Shown here: piece by piece, positions 17,738-25,420 of the stretch
Layout: each line of letters begins with the position of its first letter
Position numbering within the stretch: the first letter of the stretch is position 1
Source of the DNA: Pseudomonas leptonychotis
Lineage (GTDB): Bacteria > Pseudomonadota > Gammaproteobacteria > Pseudomonadales > Pseudomonadaceae
Assembly (NCBI RefSeq): GCF_004920405.1
Contig: NZ_RFLV01000003.1
Location: 372,001 to 436,000, forward strand
DNA: 64,000 bases
Direction: 5' to 3'
Translations under genes and position numbers: made by a program
The notes under the pieces: generated by a model
Told to the model about the DNA's origin: nothing
The model's database searches: none
What the model saw: only the letters and a program-made list of their open reading frames with translations

Positions 17738-17738
17738 C

Positions 17739-18152
17739 TTGAGTCGCAGCATTGAGATCAGGACGGGCGATATCTTTTTTGAGCCGAAGATTATTGATAT
17801 CAACGCAGGAGAAACCATCCGTTTCGTACTCAAGAATGAGGGCTCGCTGCTGCATGAGTTCAACTTGGGCACGGCAGCCACCCATGCCGCCCATCAAAAA
17901 GAAATGGCCGCTATGTTTCAGAACGGCACGCCGTCTGCCACGAGTGCAAATGACATGAGCAAGATGGAGCATGCCATGGGCGGGATGAAGAGGGTCGGCA
18001 TGACACACGACGATCCAAACAGCGTTTTGCTCGAGCCGGGCGCCACTGAAGAGTTGGTGTGGACCTTTACTAAGACTACGGGGCTTGAGTTCGCCTGCAA
18101 CATCCCAGGCCACTACCCATCGGGAATGGTCGGCAAAGTAAACCTACGCTAA
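17739..18152 (+). pseudogene. Cupredoxin-like copper-binding protein gene, 5' end missing
   Basis: The frame encodes 137 residues of a cupredoxin. It has a beta-strand start (EIRTGDIFFEPKIIDINAGETIRFVL), an LLHEFNLG segment with the first copper His, a His/Met-rich insertion, and the closing loop FACNIPGHYPSGMVG carrying Cys-His-Met ligands. It resembles the PA2807 type of periplasmic copper protein. The only start is TTG 17739, with a stop codon two codons upstream (TAA at 17733), no ribosome site and no signal peptide. Family members need export, so the signal-peptide-coding 5' end seems lost. The body of the domain is intact, so the loss may be recent. Alternatively it is a cytoplasmic form. 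Confidence 0.65.
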
Positions 18153-18309
18153 TCGTTAAGTGCGGATTGATATAGGTTAATCGCTATTCAACGCATCGAG
18201 GCCGCGGAAAATCCGCATCGACTGAAATGAACGTGAATCTAAAACCAGTCGGCAGGCATCTGTAATCCATCAACGCTGAAAGAACATCTATCAACACTAA
18301 AAAACAAGC

Positions 18310-18340
18310 TTGACCTTGCCGTCGTGACAAGGTCGATGCT
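18310..18340 (+). promoter_or_regulatory. CueR-type (MerR family) promoter of copZ
   Basis: TTGACC at 18310-18315 and GATGCT at 18335-18340 are separated by a long 19-bp spacer containing the dyad ACCTTGC-N7-ACAAGGT. A 19-bp spacer with an internal dyad is the mark of promoters untwisted by MerR-type activators, and the half-site resembles known CueR operators. No cueR gene lies in the window. Confidence 0.8.
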
Positions 18341-18381
18341 CAGGTTACGGCACCTATGCCGCCTAACCAACGAGGTGATTT

Positions 18382-18582
18382 ATGTTCGTTCTACAGGTAT
18401 CCGGAATGGGTTGTGGCAGCTGCGTCAGCAAGATCACAAAAGCAATTCAGACGGTAGATGACACCGCAGAAGTGGCGATTGACCGTGCTGCCGGTAAGGT
18501 ATCGGTAGACAGTCAAGAACCCGCGGAATCTATCCGCAAGGTGATTCAAGACCTGGGTTATGCCGCGCAGGTCAGCGCATAG
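18382..18582 (+). CDS. copZ: Copper chaperone (HMA domain)
   Basis: The 66-residue cytosolic protein is one heavy-metal-associated domain with the Cu(I)-binding motif GMGCGSC (Cys at residues 11 and 14) and the usual beta-alpha-beta pattern. It carries copper to CopA-type ATPases or to CueR and buffers cytosolic Cu(I). GAGGTG lies before the ATG, and the CueR-type promoter stands 42 bp upstream. A strong hairpin after the gene makes it a single-gene unit. No P1-type ATPase gene is nearby, so its partner must be elsewhere. Confidence 0.92.
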   Translation: MFVLQVSGMGCGSCVSKITKAIQTVDDTAEVAIDRAAGKVSVDSQEPAESIRKVIQDLGYAAQVSA

Positions 18583-18701
18583 CCGTCGGCTGCTCGCCGG
18601 ATGTTCTGATTACGGGAGGGGGCTCCAGAATCTGCGGGTAATACTCGCTACGTAAGCCCAGGCCAAAACCCAGCGTGTTGCTTTTGCTTATTAGAGTTCT
18701 G

Positions 18702-18732
18702 AGCCAAGGGAGTGACTCGCACTCCCTTGGCT
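18702..18732. terminator. Bidirectional terminator hairpin between copZ and the bufferin-like gene
   Basis: A perfect 13-bp stem (AGCCAAGGGAGTG with CACTCCCTTGGCT) with loop ACTCG lies between the convergent copZ and bufferin-like genes. There are no long T-runs, but the stem is strong and placed to serve both directions. Confidence 0.7.
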
Positions 18733-18736
18733 GGGC

Positions 18737-18997
18737 TTACTCGCTGGTTTTACCGCCGGCTTCATCGCACTTTTCCTGCGGCATCAAGTTGAAACCCTGA
18801 CCTTTGCATTCCCCTTGGCCCTTACAGGCGTTTTTTGCAGTCATACAATCGTTTTGGCCTTTGCAGCCATTCACACCAAAGCATTGCACTTCAGCTGTTT
18901 TCGCGTCCTGAGCCGCTTGAACCGGCAGGGTGGCAAATAGGCTAGCGGCAACGAGTGCCAAGGCAGCACCGGTGGCAACGGTATTTTTGGTCGACAT
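18737..18997 (-). CDS. Bufferin-like (BufA2-type) secreted Cys-rich metal-binding peptide
   Basis: Start ATG 18997 gives 86 residues; the open frame runs much further upstream, but that part looks non-coding. Residues 1-28 are a signal peptide (hydrophobic core [13 protein letters not shown], cleavage near VQA-A). The mature peptide has six cysteines (39, 45, 51, 58, 64, 77) in repeated CKGQ units. This resembles the BufA2 group of periplasmic bufferins, small copper-binding peptides modified by a BufB-type (DUF692) enzyme. No bufB or bufC gene lies nearby, so maturation would need a distant enzyme. It sits inside the copper island, with a CopR-box-like site 177 bp upstream. Homology is by Cys pattern only. 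Confidence 0.7.
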   Translation of the reverse strand: MSTKNTVATGAALALVAASLFATLPVQAAQDAKTAEVQCFGVNGCKGQNDCMTAKNACKGQGECKGQGFNLMPQEKCDEAGGKTSE

Positions 18998-19310
18998 AGT
19001 GGCTCTCTCTCTTGAGCGTTGTGTGGGGTCAGGACTATTTAACGCCACTGACCGGAAGAAGCTCAGGCATCGCTGCCAGGCATGCCATAAACCGAATCCG
19101 CACAGGCTTCGTAAACGGGCATGAGTAGACACTACAGAGGCCCGTGGAGACTCGACAAGAGAGAAGTAGCAACCTGACAGAACTGTAATGTTCAGCTCAG
19201 GTTTATGACAGGGCGCTCTGGTTAAGGTTACTTCGAGCCTGAAGCTCAACGCCTGATAACGACCCACCTTGGGTCACCGGGCTAACTGAACTGAATCGAG
19301 GAACGCCCAG
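18998..19310. other. Divergent regulatory region of the bufferin-like and PtrA-like genes
   Basis: These 313 bases separate the divergent bufferin-like gene and the PtrA-like gene. They contain one CopR-box-like site (19174-19190) but no gene I can support. The long reverse open frame crossing the region lacks a ribosome site and family resemblance. Confidence 0.6.
19174..19190 (+). promoter_or_regulatory. CopR-box-like site 2
   Basis: CTGACAGAACTGTAATG differs from box 3 at two positions. It lies 120 bp upstream of the PtrA-like gene and 177 bp upstream of the divergent bufferin-like gene, so it could serve either or both. Confidence 0.7.
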
Positions 19311-19517
19311 ATGAAATCAATCAAAACCCTGTTCGTGGTTATCGCGCTTACCGCTTCTTCTTTGGCGATGGCCGAAGGCGGTGCTGAACGGACTATTGCC
19401 CGTATGGAACAGGCCAGCAAGGTATCGATGGAAGCCTATCAACTGGCCCAGCAAGAGAAAAAAGAGTCGCCGGTTGCAGGTAATAAAACCCCAAAAGCCG
19501 GTCACGCCAACTGCTAG
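19311..19517 (+). CDS. PtrA-like small periplasmic copper-response protein
   Basis: The 68-residue product starts with a signal peptide (MKSIKTLFVVIALTASSLAMA, cut before EGG). The rest is short and charged, with AERTIARMEQASKVSMEAYQLA matching the N-terminal region of PtrA, a copper-induced periplasmic protein of P. aeruginosa (PA2808). It ends in Cys. PtrA was first linked to type III secretion and later to copper tolerance; only the copper role fits here. GAGG lies upstream of the ATG and a CopR-box-like site sits 120 bp upstream. The biochemical function is not settled in the family. Confidence 0.75.
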   Translation: MKSIKTLFVVIALTASSLAMAEGGAERTIARMEQASKVSMEAYQLAQQEKKESPVAGNKTPKAGHANC

Positions 19518-19529
19518 CAAGCGGCCAAC

Positions 19530-19546
19530 CTGACAGAAATGTAATC
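19530..19546 (+). promoter_or_regulatory. CopR-box-like site 3, upstream of copA
   Basis: CTGACAGAAATGTAATC is the best copy of the motif in the island. It stands 170 bp upstream of copA, in the only intergenic space before the cop operon, and probably controls the whole copA-to-DUF411 run. Confidence 0.75.
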
Positions 19547-19716
19547 AATTAGCCGGTTGAAATATGGCAACTTCTCAAGCTCGCTGTCGAAACGACTTGA
19601 ACAATCACGACAGTGAGCAAGGCTGATAGGGAAACCCCTCCCAGGATGAAACTAACAATCAACCTGACGTCACGGTTGGTTACCCCTGGTTCCTCCAACT
19701 GATTGGACATAACGGT

Positions 19717-21564
19717 ATGCACTGCAAAACCTCAAGACGAACCTTCGTTAAAGGCTTGGCCGCCACCGGCATTCTCGGAGGCCTTGGCTTGTGGCGCACT
19801 CCCGTTTGGGCGGTGACCAGCCCAGGTCAGCCCAACGTATTGACTGGCACCGACTTCGACTTGTTCATTGGTGAAACGCCAGTAAACATAACCGGCGCAA
19901 CCCGGACCGCGATGGCTATTAACGGGTCTATTCCAGGGCCAATTTTGCGCTGGAAGGAAGGTGACACCGTCACGTTGCGGGTGAAAAACCGCTTGACCGA
20001 AGACACCTCGATTCACTGGCACGGCATCATTTTGCCCGCCAACATGGATGGTGTACCTGGCTTGAGCTTCCACGGCATCGCGCCCGATGGCATGTACGAG
20101 TACTGGTTCAAGGTCAATCAAAACGGTACCTACTGGTACCACAGCCACTCGGGGTTGCAGGAGCAGATCGGCGTGTACGGCGCTTTGGTCATCGATGCCA
20201 AAGAGCCTGAGCCATTCAGCTATGACCGTGACTACGTGGTGATGCTGACTGACTGGACCGATGAAGACCCAACCCGGTTATTGGCCAAGCTCAAAAAACA
20301 GTCGGACTACTACAACTTTCATAAACGCACCGTTGGCGACTTTATCAACGACGTCAGCGAGCAAGGTTGGTCGGCAACAATTGCAGATCGCAAGATGTGG
20401 GCTGAAATGAAGATGAGCCCCACCGATCTCGCCGACGTCAGCGCCTATACCTACACCTACCTGATGAACGGCCAGGCACCTAATGGCAACTGGACCGGTA
20501 TCTTCAAGCCGGGTGAAAAGCTCCGTTTGCGCTTTATCAACGGTTCGGCGATGAGCTACTTCGACGTACGTATCCCCGGTTTGAAGATGACCGTGGTGGC
20601 CGCCGACGGCCAGTACGTAAGCCCGGTCAGTGTCGACGAGTTCCGTATCGCCGTTGCCGAGACCTACGACGTGATTGTCGAGCTCGCCGAGCAAGAGGCT
20701 TACACCATTTTTGCTCAGTCCATGGATCGCACCGGCTATGCCCGCGGCACTCTGGCTATACGAGAGGGCTTAAGCGCTGCAGTACCCGAAACGGATCCTC
20801 GCCCCCTGATCGCCATGGGCGACATGGGTATGGATCACGGCAGCATGGCGGGTATGGACCATGGCAGCATGGCGGGTATGGACCATGGCAGCATGCAAGG
20901 CGACATGAGCGGCATGGATCACAGCAAGATGGCCGGTATGGGCGCTGGCGGGATGCAAGGTGACATGGCGGGCATGGATCACAGCAAAATGGCCGACATG
21001 GACCATTCAGGTATGGCGGGGATGGGCGCAGGCGCAGCAATGCAAGCGCACCCAGCCTCTGAAACCAATAACCCGCTGGTCGACATGCAGACCATGACCC
21101 CGACCCACAAGCTGGACGATCCGGGCATCGGACTGCGTGGTAATGGTCGTCGCGTGCTGACCTATTCCGACTTGAAAAGCACCTTCCCCGATCCGGACGG
21201 CCGTGAGCCTAGCCGAACCATTGAGCTGCACCTCACCGGGCACATGGAGAAATTTTCTTGGTCATTCGACGGCATCAAGTTCTCGGATGCTGAGCCGTTG
21301 CGCCTTAAGTACGGCGAGCGCGTGCGCATCACGCTGGTCAACGACACCATGATGACGCACCCCATCCACCTTCACGGTATGTGGAGTGATCTGGAGGATG
21401 CGAACGGCAACTTTATGGTTCGAAAACACACCATCGACATGCCGCCAGGTTCCAAACGCAGCTATCGAGTAACGGCTGATGCATTGGGTCGCTGGGCCTA
21501 CCACTGCCACCTGCTACTCCACATGGAAATGGGCATGTTCCGTGAAGTTCGTGTGGATGAGTAA
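19717..21564 (+). CDS. copA: Periplasmic multicopper oxidase CopA (copper resistance)
   Basis: The 615-residue multicopper oxidase is exported by the Tat system: the signal has the twin-arginine motif SRRTFVKG. It oxidises Cu(I) to less toxic Cu(II) in the periplasm. Copper ligands are visible in HWHG and HSH near the N-terminus (about 105-145) and in HPIHLHG and HCHLLLHMEMGM at the C-terminus. A Met/His-rich stretch (about residues 368-440) contains repeated MDHGSMAG and MDHSKMA units that probably bind extra copper; its DNA is a tandem repeat. It heads the cop operon under CopR-box-like site 3. This CopA is the oxidase, not the P-type ATPase of the same name. Confidence 0.95.
   Translation: MHCKTSRRTFVKGLAATGILGGLGLWRTPVWAVTSPGQPNVLTGTDFDLFIGETPVNITGATRTAMAINGSIPGPILRWKEGDTVTLRVKNRLTEDTSIHWHGIILPANMDGVPGLSFHGIAPDGMYEYWFKVNQNGTYWYHSHSGLQEQIGVYGALVIDAKEPEPFSYDRDYVVMLTDWTDEDPTRLLAKLKKQSDYYNFHKRTVGDFINDVSEQGWSATIADRKMWAEMKMSPTDLADVSAYTYTYLMNGQAPNGNWTGIFKPGEKLRLRFINGSAMSYFDVRIPGLKMTVVAADGQYVSPVSVDEFRIAVAETYDVIVELAEQEAYTIFAQSMDRTGYARGTLAIREGLSAAVPETDPRPLIAMGDMGMDHGSMAGMDHGSMAGMDHGSMQGDMSGMDHSKMAGMGAGGMQGDMAGMDHSKMADMDHSGMAGMGAGAAMQAHPASETNNPLVDMQTMTPTHKLDDPGIGLRGNGRRVLTYSDLKSTFPDPDGREPSRTIELHLTGHMEKFSWSFDGIKFSDAEPLRLKYGERVRITLVNDTMMTHPIHLHGMWSDLEDANGNFMVRKHTIDMPPGSKRSYRVTADALGRWAYHCHLLLHMEMGMFREVRVDE
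20819..21040 (+). repeat. Tandem repeat encoding the CopA Met/His-rich region
   Basis: Repeated units of about 27-30 bp encode MDHGSMAG three times, then related MDHSKMAG and MDHSGMAG units. The DNA copies at 20830-20895 are almost identical, so unit number may vary between strains by slippage, without loss of frame when whole 27-bp units change. Confidence 0.8.
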
Positions 21565-21576
21565 AGGAGATATCTG

Positions 21577-21864
21577 ATGAGCATTTTAATGAAGCGAAAA
21601 GCCCTGGTTGGCAGCGCTGCTATGTTGAGCCTTTGGGCTGTTCTGTATGTTCCGCTGTCATTGGCCGGTGCAGGTCACAGTGAGCACGAACAACACGCGA
21701 CTCAAGCCCCTGCGTCTGAAGCCGCAAGTGAAAAAAATACTGAGCACGCGAAGGCAAAGGCTGCGGCTAGCCAGCAAATGGATCATGGCGGCATGGACCA
21801 CGAAAACATGATGGATAAGCATGGCGGCAGCGAAGCCGAAGCAGGTTCGAACCATGACCACTAG
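21577..21864 (+). CDS. Small exported Met/His-rich copper-binding protein
   Basis: The 95-residue product begins with a signal-like segment ([32 protein letters not shown]) and continues as a low-complexity mature part rich in His, Met, Glu and Ala. It has [17 protein letters not shown] near the end and a final NHDH. It lies 12 bp after copA with AAGGAG before the ATG, and its 3' end overlaps copB by 11 bp. A periplasmic copper-holding role in the cop operon is likely by composition and context. I do not recognise a named family. Confidence 0.75.
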   Translation: MSILMKRKALVGSAAMLSLWAVLYVPLSLAGAGHSEHEQHATQAPASEAASEKNTEHAKAKAAASQQMDHGGMDHENMMDKHGGSEAEAGSNHDH

Positions 21865-22900
21865 GCTTTTACACCCGTCCCTAATAGCACTGGCAGTGTC
21901 GCTGAGCGTGCTTAGCAGCGGGTTAACTCACGCTGCAGAGGAAATGGATCATTCGGCCATGGGCCACGGTTCCATGCCGATGGACCATAGCAAGATGAAC
22001 CACGGCTCTACCAAAGAACCGATGCCGGGCATGGATCATAGCCAGATGGGTCACAGCCAAAGCCAGCCCCCCAAAAAAGCTCCGGCTATGGACCACAGCA
22101 AGATGGGTCACGGCGCCATGCAAGGGCAGATGGAGGGTATGGATCATACAAAGATGAACCATGGTTCCGCTGTAACCCCGAGAACGACCAGTCGCACGCC
22201 TATCCCGGTTCTGACAGATGCGGATCGTGAAGCCGCGTTTCCGCCGTTACCCGGGCACAAGGTTCACGACAGCGCCATCAACAGCTTTTTCCTGCTTGAC
22301 CAACTCGAATACCAGGATGCCGATGAGGGCAGTACCTTGGCCTGGGATGCCTCCGGCTGGATTGGCGGTGACATCAATCGCCTGTGGCTGCGCTCCGAGG
22401 GTGAACGCACCAATGGTGTCACTGAGGACGCTGAGCTGCAGGCCCTGTACGGCCGCTCAATCGGCCCATGGTGGGATGTAGTCGCGGGGGTTCGCCAGGA
22501 CTTCAAACCAGAGTCGCCACAGACCTGGGCTGCCTTCGGCATTCAGGGCATGGCGCTGTATGCCTTCGAGACTGAGGCCACTGCCTTTGTCGGCGAAAAC
22601 GGCCAGACGGCTGCACGCTTAGAAGGCGAGTACGACATCCTGCTGACCAATCGCCTGATCCTCCAGCCGACCGCAGAAGTGAACTTCTATGGCAAGAACG
22701 ATCCCGAGCGCGGCATAGGTTCCGGCCTGGCCAATGCAGAGGTCGGTTTACGTCTGCGCTACGAGATCATTCCCCAGTTCGCGCCCTACATCGGCGTTTC
22801 CTGGAGTCGCTCCTACGGCAACACTGCCGACTTAGTGCGCGATGAGGGCGGGGATGTTGAAGAGGCACGCTTGGTTGCCGGTATTCGGATGTGGTTTTGA
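21854..22900 (+). CDS. copB: Outer-membrane copper-resistance protein CopB
   Basis: Start ATG 21854 overlaps the previous gene by 11 bp and gives 348 residues; the open frame also extends upstream. A signal peptide ([27 protein letters not shown]) leads into a Met/His-rich part with [13 protein letters not shown] units (to about residue 115). The C-terminal CopB domain follows, with alternating beta-strands and a terminal aromatic residue (VAGIRMWF) typical of outer-membrane beta-barrels. CopB is thought to bind or pass copper at the outer membrane and always works with CopA oxidase. Family call is firm; the transport role is less well known. Confidence 0.92.
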   Translation: MTTRLLHPSLIALAVSLSVLSSGLTHAAEEMDHSAMGHGSMPMDHSKMNHGSTKEPMPGMDHSQMGHSQSQPPKKAPAMDHSKMGHGAMQGQMEGMDHTKMNHGSAVTPRTTSRTPIPVLTDADREAAFPPLPGHKVHDSAINSFFLLDQLEYQDADEGSTLAWDASGWIGGDINRLWLRSEGERTNGVTEDAELQALYGRSIGPWWDVVAGVRQDFKPESPQTWAAFGIQGMALYAFETEATAFVGENGQTAARLEGEYDILLTNRLILQPTAEVNFYGKNDPERGIGSGLANAEVGLRLRYEIIPQFAPYIGVSWSRSYGNTADLVRDEGGDVEEARLVAGIRMWF

Positions 22901-22918
22901 GAACCTGAAGAGCCTGAC

Positions 22919-23773
22919 ATGAAAAAAACAATTAAAACCCTGGTGGCGGCGAGCGTAGTCGGAAGTATGGCGGTAGGTGCCGTGGCCTATTTGGGCCTGA
23001 TCAACGTGGGCGCCGATGACCCTCACTTCCCTGCAGTACATGCATTCCTGACGATGGCCCGTGATCGCTCTATCGAAGTGCGCTCCAAGGACATTGAGGT
23101 GCCTAACCTCAATGACGAGGCGCTGATTAAAGCTGGCGCAGGCAACTACAACTCGATGTGCATCGGCTGCCATTTGGCACCGGGCGTCGCGGAAACTGAG
23201 CTAAGCCAAGCACTTTACCCCGCTCCGCCTAACCTCGCGAAGATGGGTATCGATGACAGTCCAGCCGCCGCGTTCTGGGTGATCAAACATGGCATCAAGG
23301 CCACTGGCATGCCGGCCTGGGGCAAGAGCATGGGTGACCCGTATATCTGGGGCATGGTCGCATTCCTCAACCAGTTGCCGAAAATGGATGCCCAGCAATA
23401 TCAAGCGCTGGTTGCATCGAGCGGTGGTCACGAGCATGGCGGTGGTGAGACCCAGATGCATAACCACGAAGGCCAGCATGGCAGCGCCAAGTCGGATCAT
23501 CATGCCGAGCCTGAAGCTGCAACAGATCATCATGCTCCAGATAGCCCAAAAGCGAACGCTAGTGCCAGTCATCATGGCGATTCGGCGAAGAGTACGGATC
23601 ATCACGCAGCCGATATGACGCCATCAGATAGCGGTGCAGGCCACCATGCGGCGGATGCTCAGGGTGGCGCTGATCATCACACCACAGAGCCAACTCAACA
23701 GGAGCAGGCCCCGACCACCGCGCCCAAAAACCACACCCATGCCGACGGTAAGGAGCACCTTCATGACAGCTAA
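22919..23773 (+). CDS. Exported c-type cytochrome with a histidine-rich tail, in the cop operon
   Basis: The 284-residue product has an N-terminal signal or anchor (to about 28). One haem-c site CIGCH is at Cys 81-His 85, with a likely distal Met in TGMPAWGK (about 127), so it is a class I-type monohaem domain ending near 160. The last 115 residues are a low-complexity tail with six HH pairs in units like DHHA, GHHA and SHHG, ending KNHTHADGKEHLHDS. The tail should bind copper. Its place between copB and the DUF411 gene, which it overlaps by 11 bp, implies an electron-transfer partner for copper handling. Similar cytochromes occur in Pseudomonas cop loci; the tail function is unproved. Confidence 0.85.
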   Translation: MKKTIKTLVAASVVGSMAVGAVAYLGLINVGADDPHFPAVHAFLTMARDRSIEVRSKDIEVPNLNDEALIKAGAGNYNSMCIGCHLAPGVAETELSQALYPAPPNLAKMGIDDSPAAAFWVIKHGIKATGMPAWGKSMGDPYIWGMVAFLNQLPKMDAQQYQALVASSGGHEHGGGETQMHNHEGQHGSAKSDHHAEPEAATDHHAPDSPKANASASHHGDSAKSTDHHAADMTPSDSGAGHHAADAQGGADHHTTEPTQQEQAPTTAPKNHTHADGKEHLHDS

Positions 23774-24218
23774 ACGTAAAGGCGCGCGAGTGGCGATGCT
23801 GGCAGCCTTGTTTATGACCTCAGCCGTTCATTCAGCTGATGCCCTGACAATCGACGTTCACCGTGATGCAAATTGCGGATGCTGCAAAAAGTGGATCTCG
23901 CACCTGGAAGCGAGCGGCTTCAACGTCATCGACCATGTCGAGCGCGACATGACCTCGGTGAAGCAACGACTCGGCGTTGCACCGCGACTGGCGTCCTGCC
24001 ATACCGCCGTAATCGACGGCAAGTTTGTCGAGGGGCATGTGCCAGCGGCGCAAATAATCGAGCTGTCCAAGCGCAATGACCTGGCCGGCATCGCCGTTCC
24101 TGGCATGCCGGCAGGCTCGCCAGGTATGGAGGTTGGTGGTGCTCAGCACGCCTATCAAGTGATCGGCTTGACCAAGACCGGTGCTGACCAAATTATTGCC
24201 GACTACCCCGCGAAGTAA
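23763..24218 (+). CDS. copG: DUF411 periplasmic copper-resistance protein (CopG type)
   Basis: Start ATG 23763 has AAGGAG 9 nt upstream and lies within the end of the cytochrome gene, giving 151 residues; the longer open frame upstream is an out-of-frame read of that gene. A signal peptide ends near VHSADA. The DUF411 core follows: VHRDANCGCCKKWISHL with the Cys-x-Cys-Cys motif, then RLASCHTAVIDGKFVEGHVPA with a conserved Cys-His and a second His. CopG proteins hold a small copper cluster and can oxidise Cu(I) in the periplasm. It is the last gene of the cop operon. Confidence 0.9.
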   Translation: MTAKRKGARVAMLAALFMTSAVHSADALTIDVHRDANCGCCKKWISHLEASGFNVIDHVERDMTSVKQRLGVAPRLASCHTAVIDGKFVEGHVPAAQIIELSKRNDLAGIAVPGMPAGSPGMEVGGAQHAYQVIGLTKTGADQIIADYPAK

Positions 24219-24230
24219 CCCCCACTAAAA

Positions 24231-24264
24231 CCGAGGCCTCACACCTTGATAAATGGGGCCTCGG
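24231..24264 (+). terminator. Hairpin after the cop operon
   Basis: CCGAGGCC and GGCCTCGG form a perfect 8-bp stem with an 18-nt loop, 12 bp after the last cop gene. No T-run follows. Confidence 0.5.
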
Positions 24265-24553
24265 GGTCATGATTGCCCAGGCATGCGGCCTCTTTTCACA
24301 CCCTGCCAATATCGCCTACGACTGACCACGCAATTAGTCGCTATACATCCATATAAAAAGGCGTCCGAGGCTAACTAGAGCTATCTCCAAACCAAAGAAG
24401 CCTTAATGGAGACAGCAGCCGATAACGTTTAAACATGACTCCTGGCCATTTTTACGGCCTGCAATTTAACTAGCCATGCACCAAAGACCTTGGTCGACTT
24501 GGCCCCACCGCGCACGCTGGTTAAGCTGCTGACCTTTTGCCCGAGCCTTTGCC
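24265..24553. other. Intergenic region between cop operon and TSUP gene
   Basis: These 289 bases have a lower GC content than the surroundings, and I find no supported gene, promoter or repeat. A reverse open frame enters it from the TSUP gene and ends near 24429, but it resembles no family I recognise. The region marks the right edge of the copper island. Confidence 0.5.
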
Positions 24554-25324
24554 ATGCCTGTTTCCGAGATTGTGCTGCTGGTACTTGCCGGTTTTGCCGC
24601 TGGCGGCATGAATGCCCTGGCGGGTGGCGGCACGTTCTTCTCCTTTCCGGCGCTGCTCGCGGCAGGCCTGCCTCCGGTGACCGCCAACGCCACCAATGCT
24701 GTGGCGTTATGGCCGGCCAGCCTGGCTGGAGCCTGGGCGGCGCGCGCTTCGCTACGCCCACTCGGCCGCTATTTACTGCCGTTGCTGGTTGCCGGCCTGG
24801 CGGGCGGCTTGCTCGGTGGGCTGCTGTTGCTGGTGGGCGGCGATGCGGTATTTGCCACCCTGATTCCCTGGCTGCTGCTGGCTGCCACCGCGCTGTTTGC
24901 CGCCAGCCCCTGGCTGAGTCGCTGGCTGGCAGCCCGTCGCGCCGAGGCGGCACAACCGCCGCACAGCCCGTTGTCATTGGCCGCACATATCGGCGTATCG
25001 ATCTATGGCGGCTACTTCGGCGCCGGCATGGGTATTCTGCAACTGGCAGCGTTCTCCATCGAAGGCCATCCACTGGCCCGCGCCAATGCCCTCAAGAACC
25101 TGATTTCGGCGGTGATCTACAGCGTCGCCACGGCGACCTTTATCATCGCTGGCCGGGTTAGCTGGTATGAGCTGGTAATTCTGCTGGTGGGCGCCACCGT
25201 CGGCGGCTATGTCGGCGGCGCGCTGGGCCAGCGTTTGCCAGCCAAGCTCCTGCGCATACTGGTGATCAGTGTGGGCAGCGGCATGACGCTCTATTACTTC
25301 TGGGCGACCTATTTCGCCCAGTAG
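24554..25324 (+). CDS. TSUP (TauE/SafE) family sulfite/anion exporter
   Basis: The 256-residue inner-membrane protein has about eight helices and the family's two related halves. The first starts EIVLLVLAGFAAGGMNALAGGGTFFSFPALL, and the second carries SIYGGYFGAGMGILQLAAF. TSUP proteins move sulfite, sulfonates or other organosulfur anions; the substrate cannot be told here. No sulfur genes flank it. The ATG at 24554 has no strong ribosome site. A MITE-like repeat lies just after the gene. Confidence 0.85.
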   Translation: MPVSEIVLLVLAGFAAGGMNALAGGGTFFSFPALLAAGLPPVTANATNAVALWPASLAGAWAARASLRPLGRYLLPLLVAGLAGGLLGGLLLLVGGDAVFATLIPWLLLAATALFAASPWLSRWLAARRAEAAQPPHSPLSLAAHIGVSIYGGYFGAGMGILQLAAFSIEGHPLARANALKNLISAVIYSVATATFIIAGRVSWYELVILLVGATVGGYVGGALGQRLPAKLLRILVISVGSGMTLYYFWATYFAQ

Positions 25325-25331
25325 CACTCCT

Positions 25332-25420
25332 AGAACCTGTGCAAAGGTTCGCGAGCTAGAGCCATGCGAGCCTGTTTTCAACGCAGCAGGGCCTACGCGC
25401 AGCAGGCTTGAATAGGTTCT
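25332..25420. repeat. MITE-like repeat, copy A (internally deleted)
   Basis: An 89-bp element with AGAACCTGT at the left end and ATAGGTTCT at the right. It shares the interior blocks CGCGAGCTAGAGC, AACGCAGCA and ACGCGCAGCAG with copy C at 42925 but lacks about 55 bp of its middle. The right end covers the first base of the AraC-gene stop codon. Confidence 0.75.

Noticed and set aside
18998..19267. N-terminal extension of the bufferin-like gene by 90 codons
   Set aside because: It would place the signal peptide in the middle of the protein; ATG 18997 starts directly with a good signal peptide.
20756..21040. Reverse open frames opposite the CopA Met/His repeat
   Set aside because: They are low-complexity mirror images of the tandem repeat and have no independent coding signs.
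24429..24553. Reverse frame ending near 24429 as a possible transposase remnant
   Set aside because: No transposase motif or inverted repeat is visible; the frame is the tail of a shadow of the TSUP gene.
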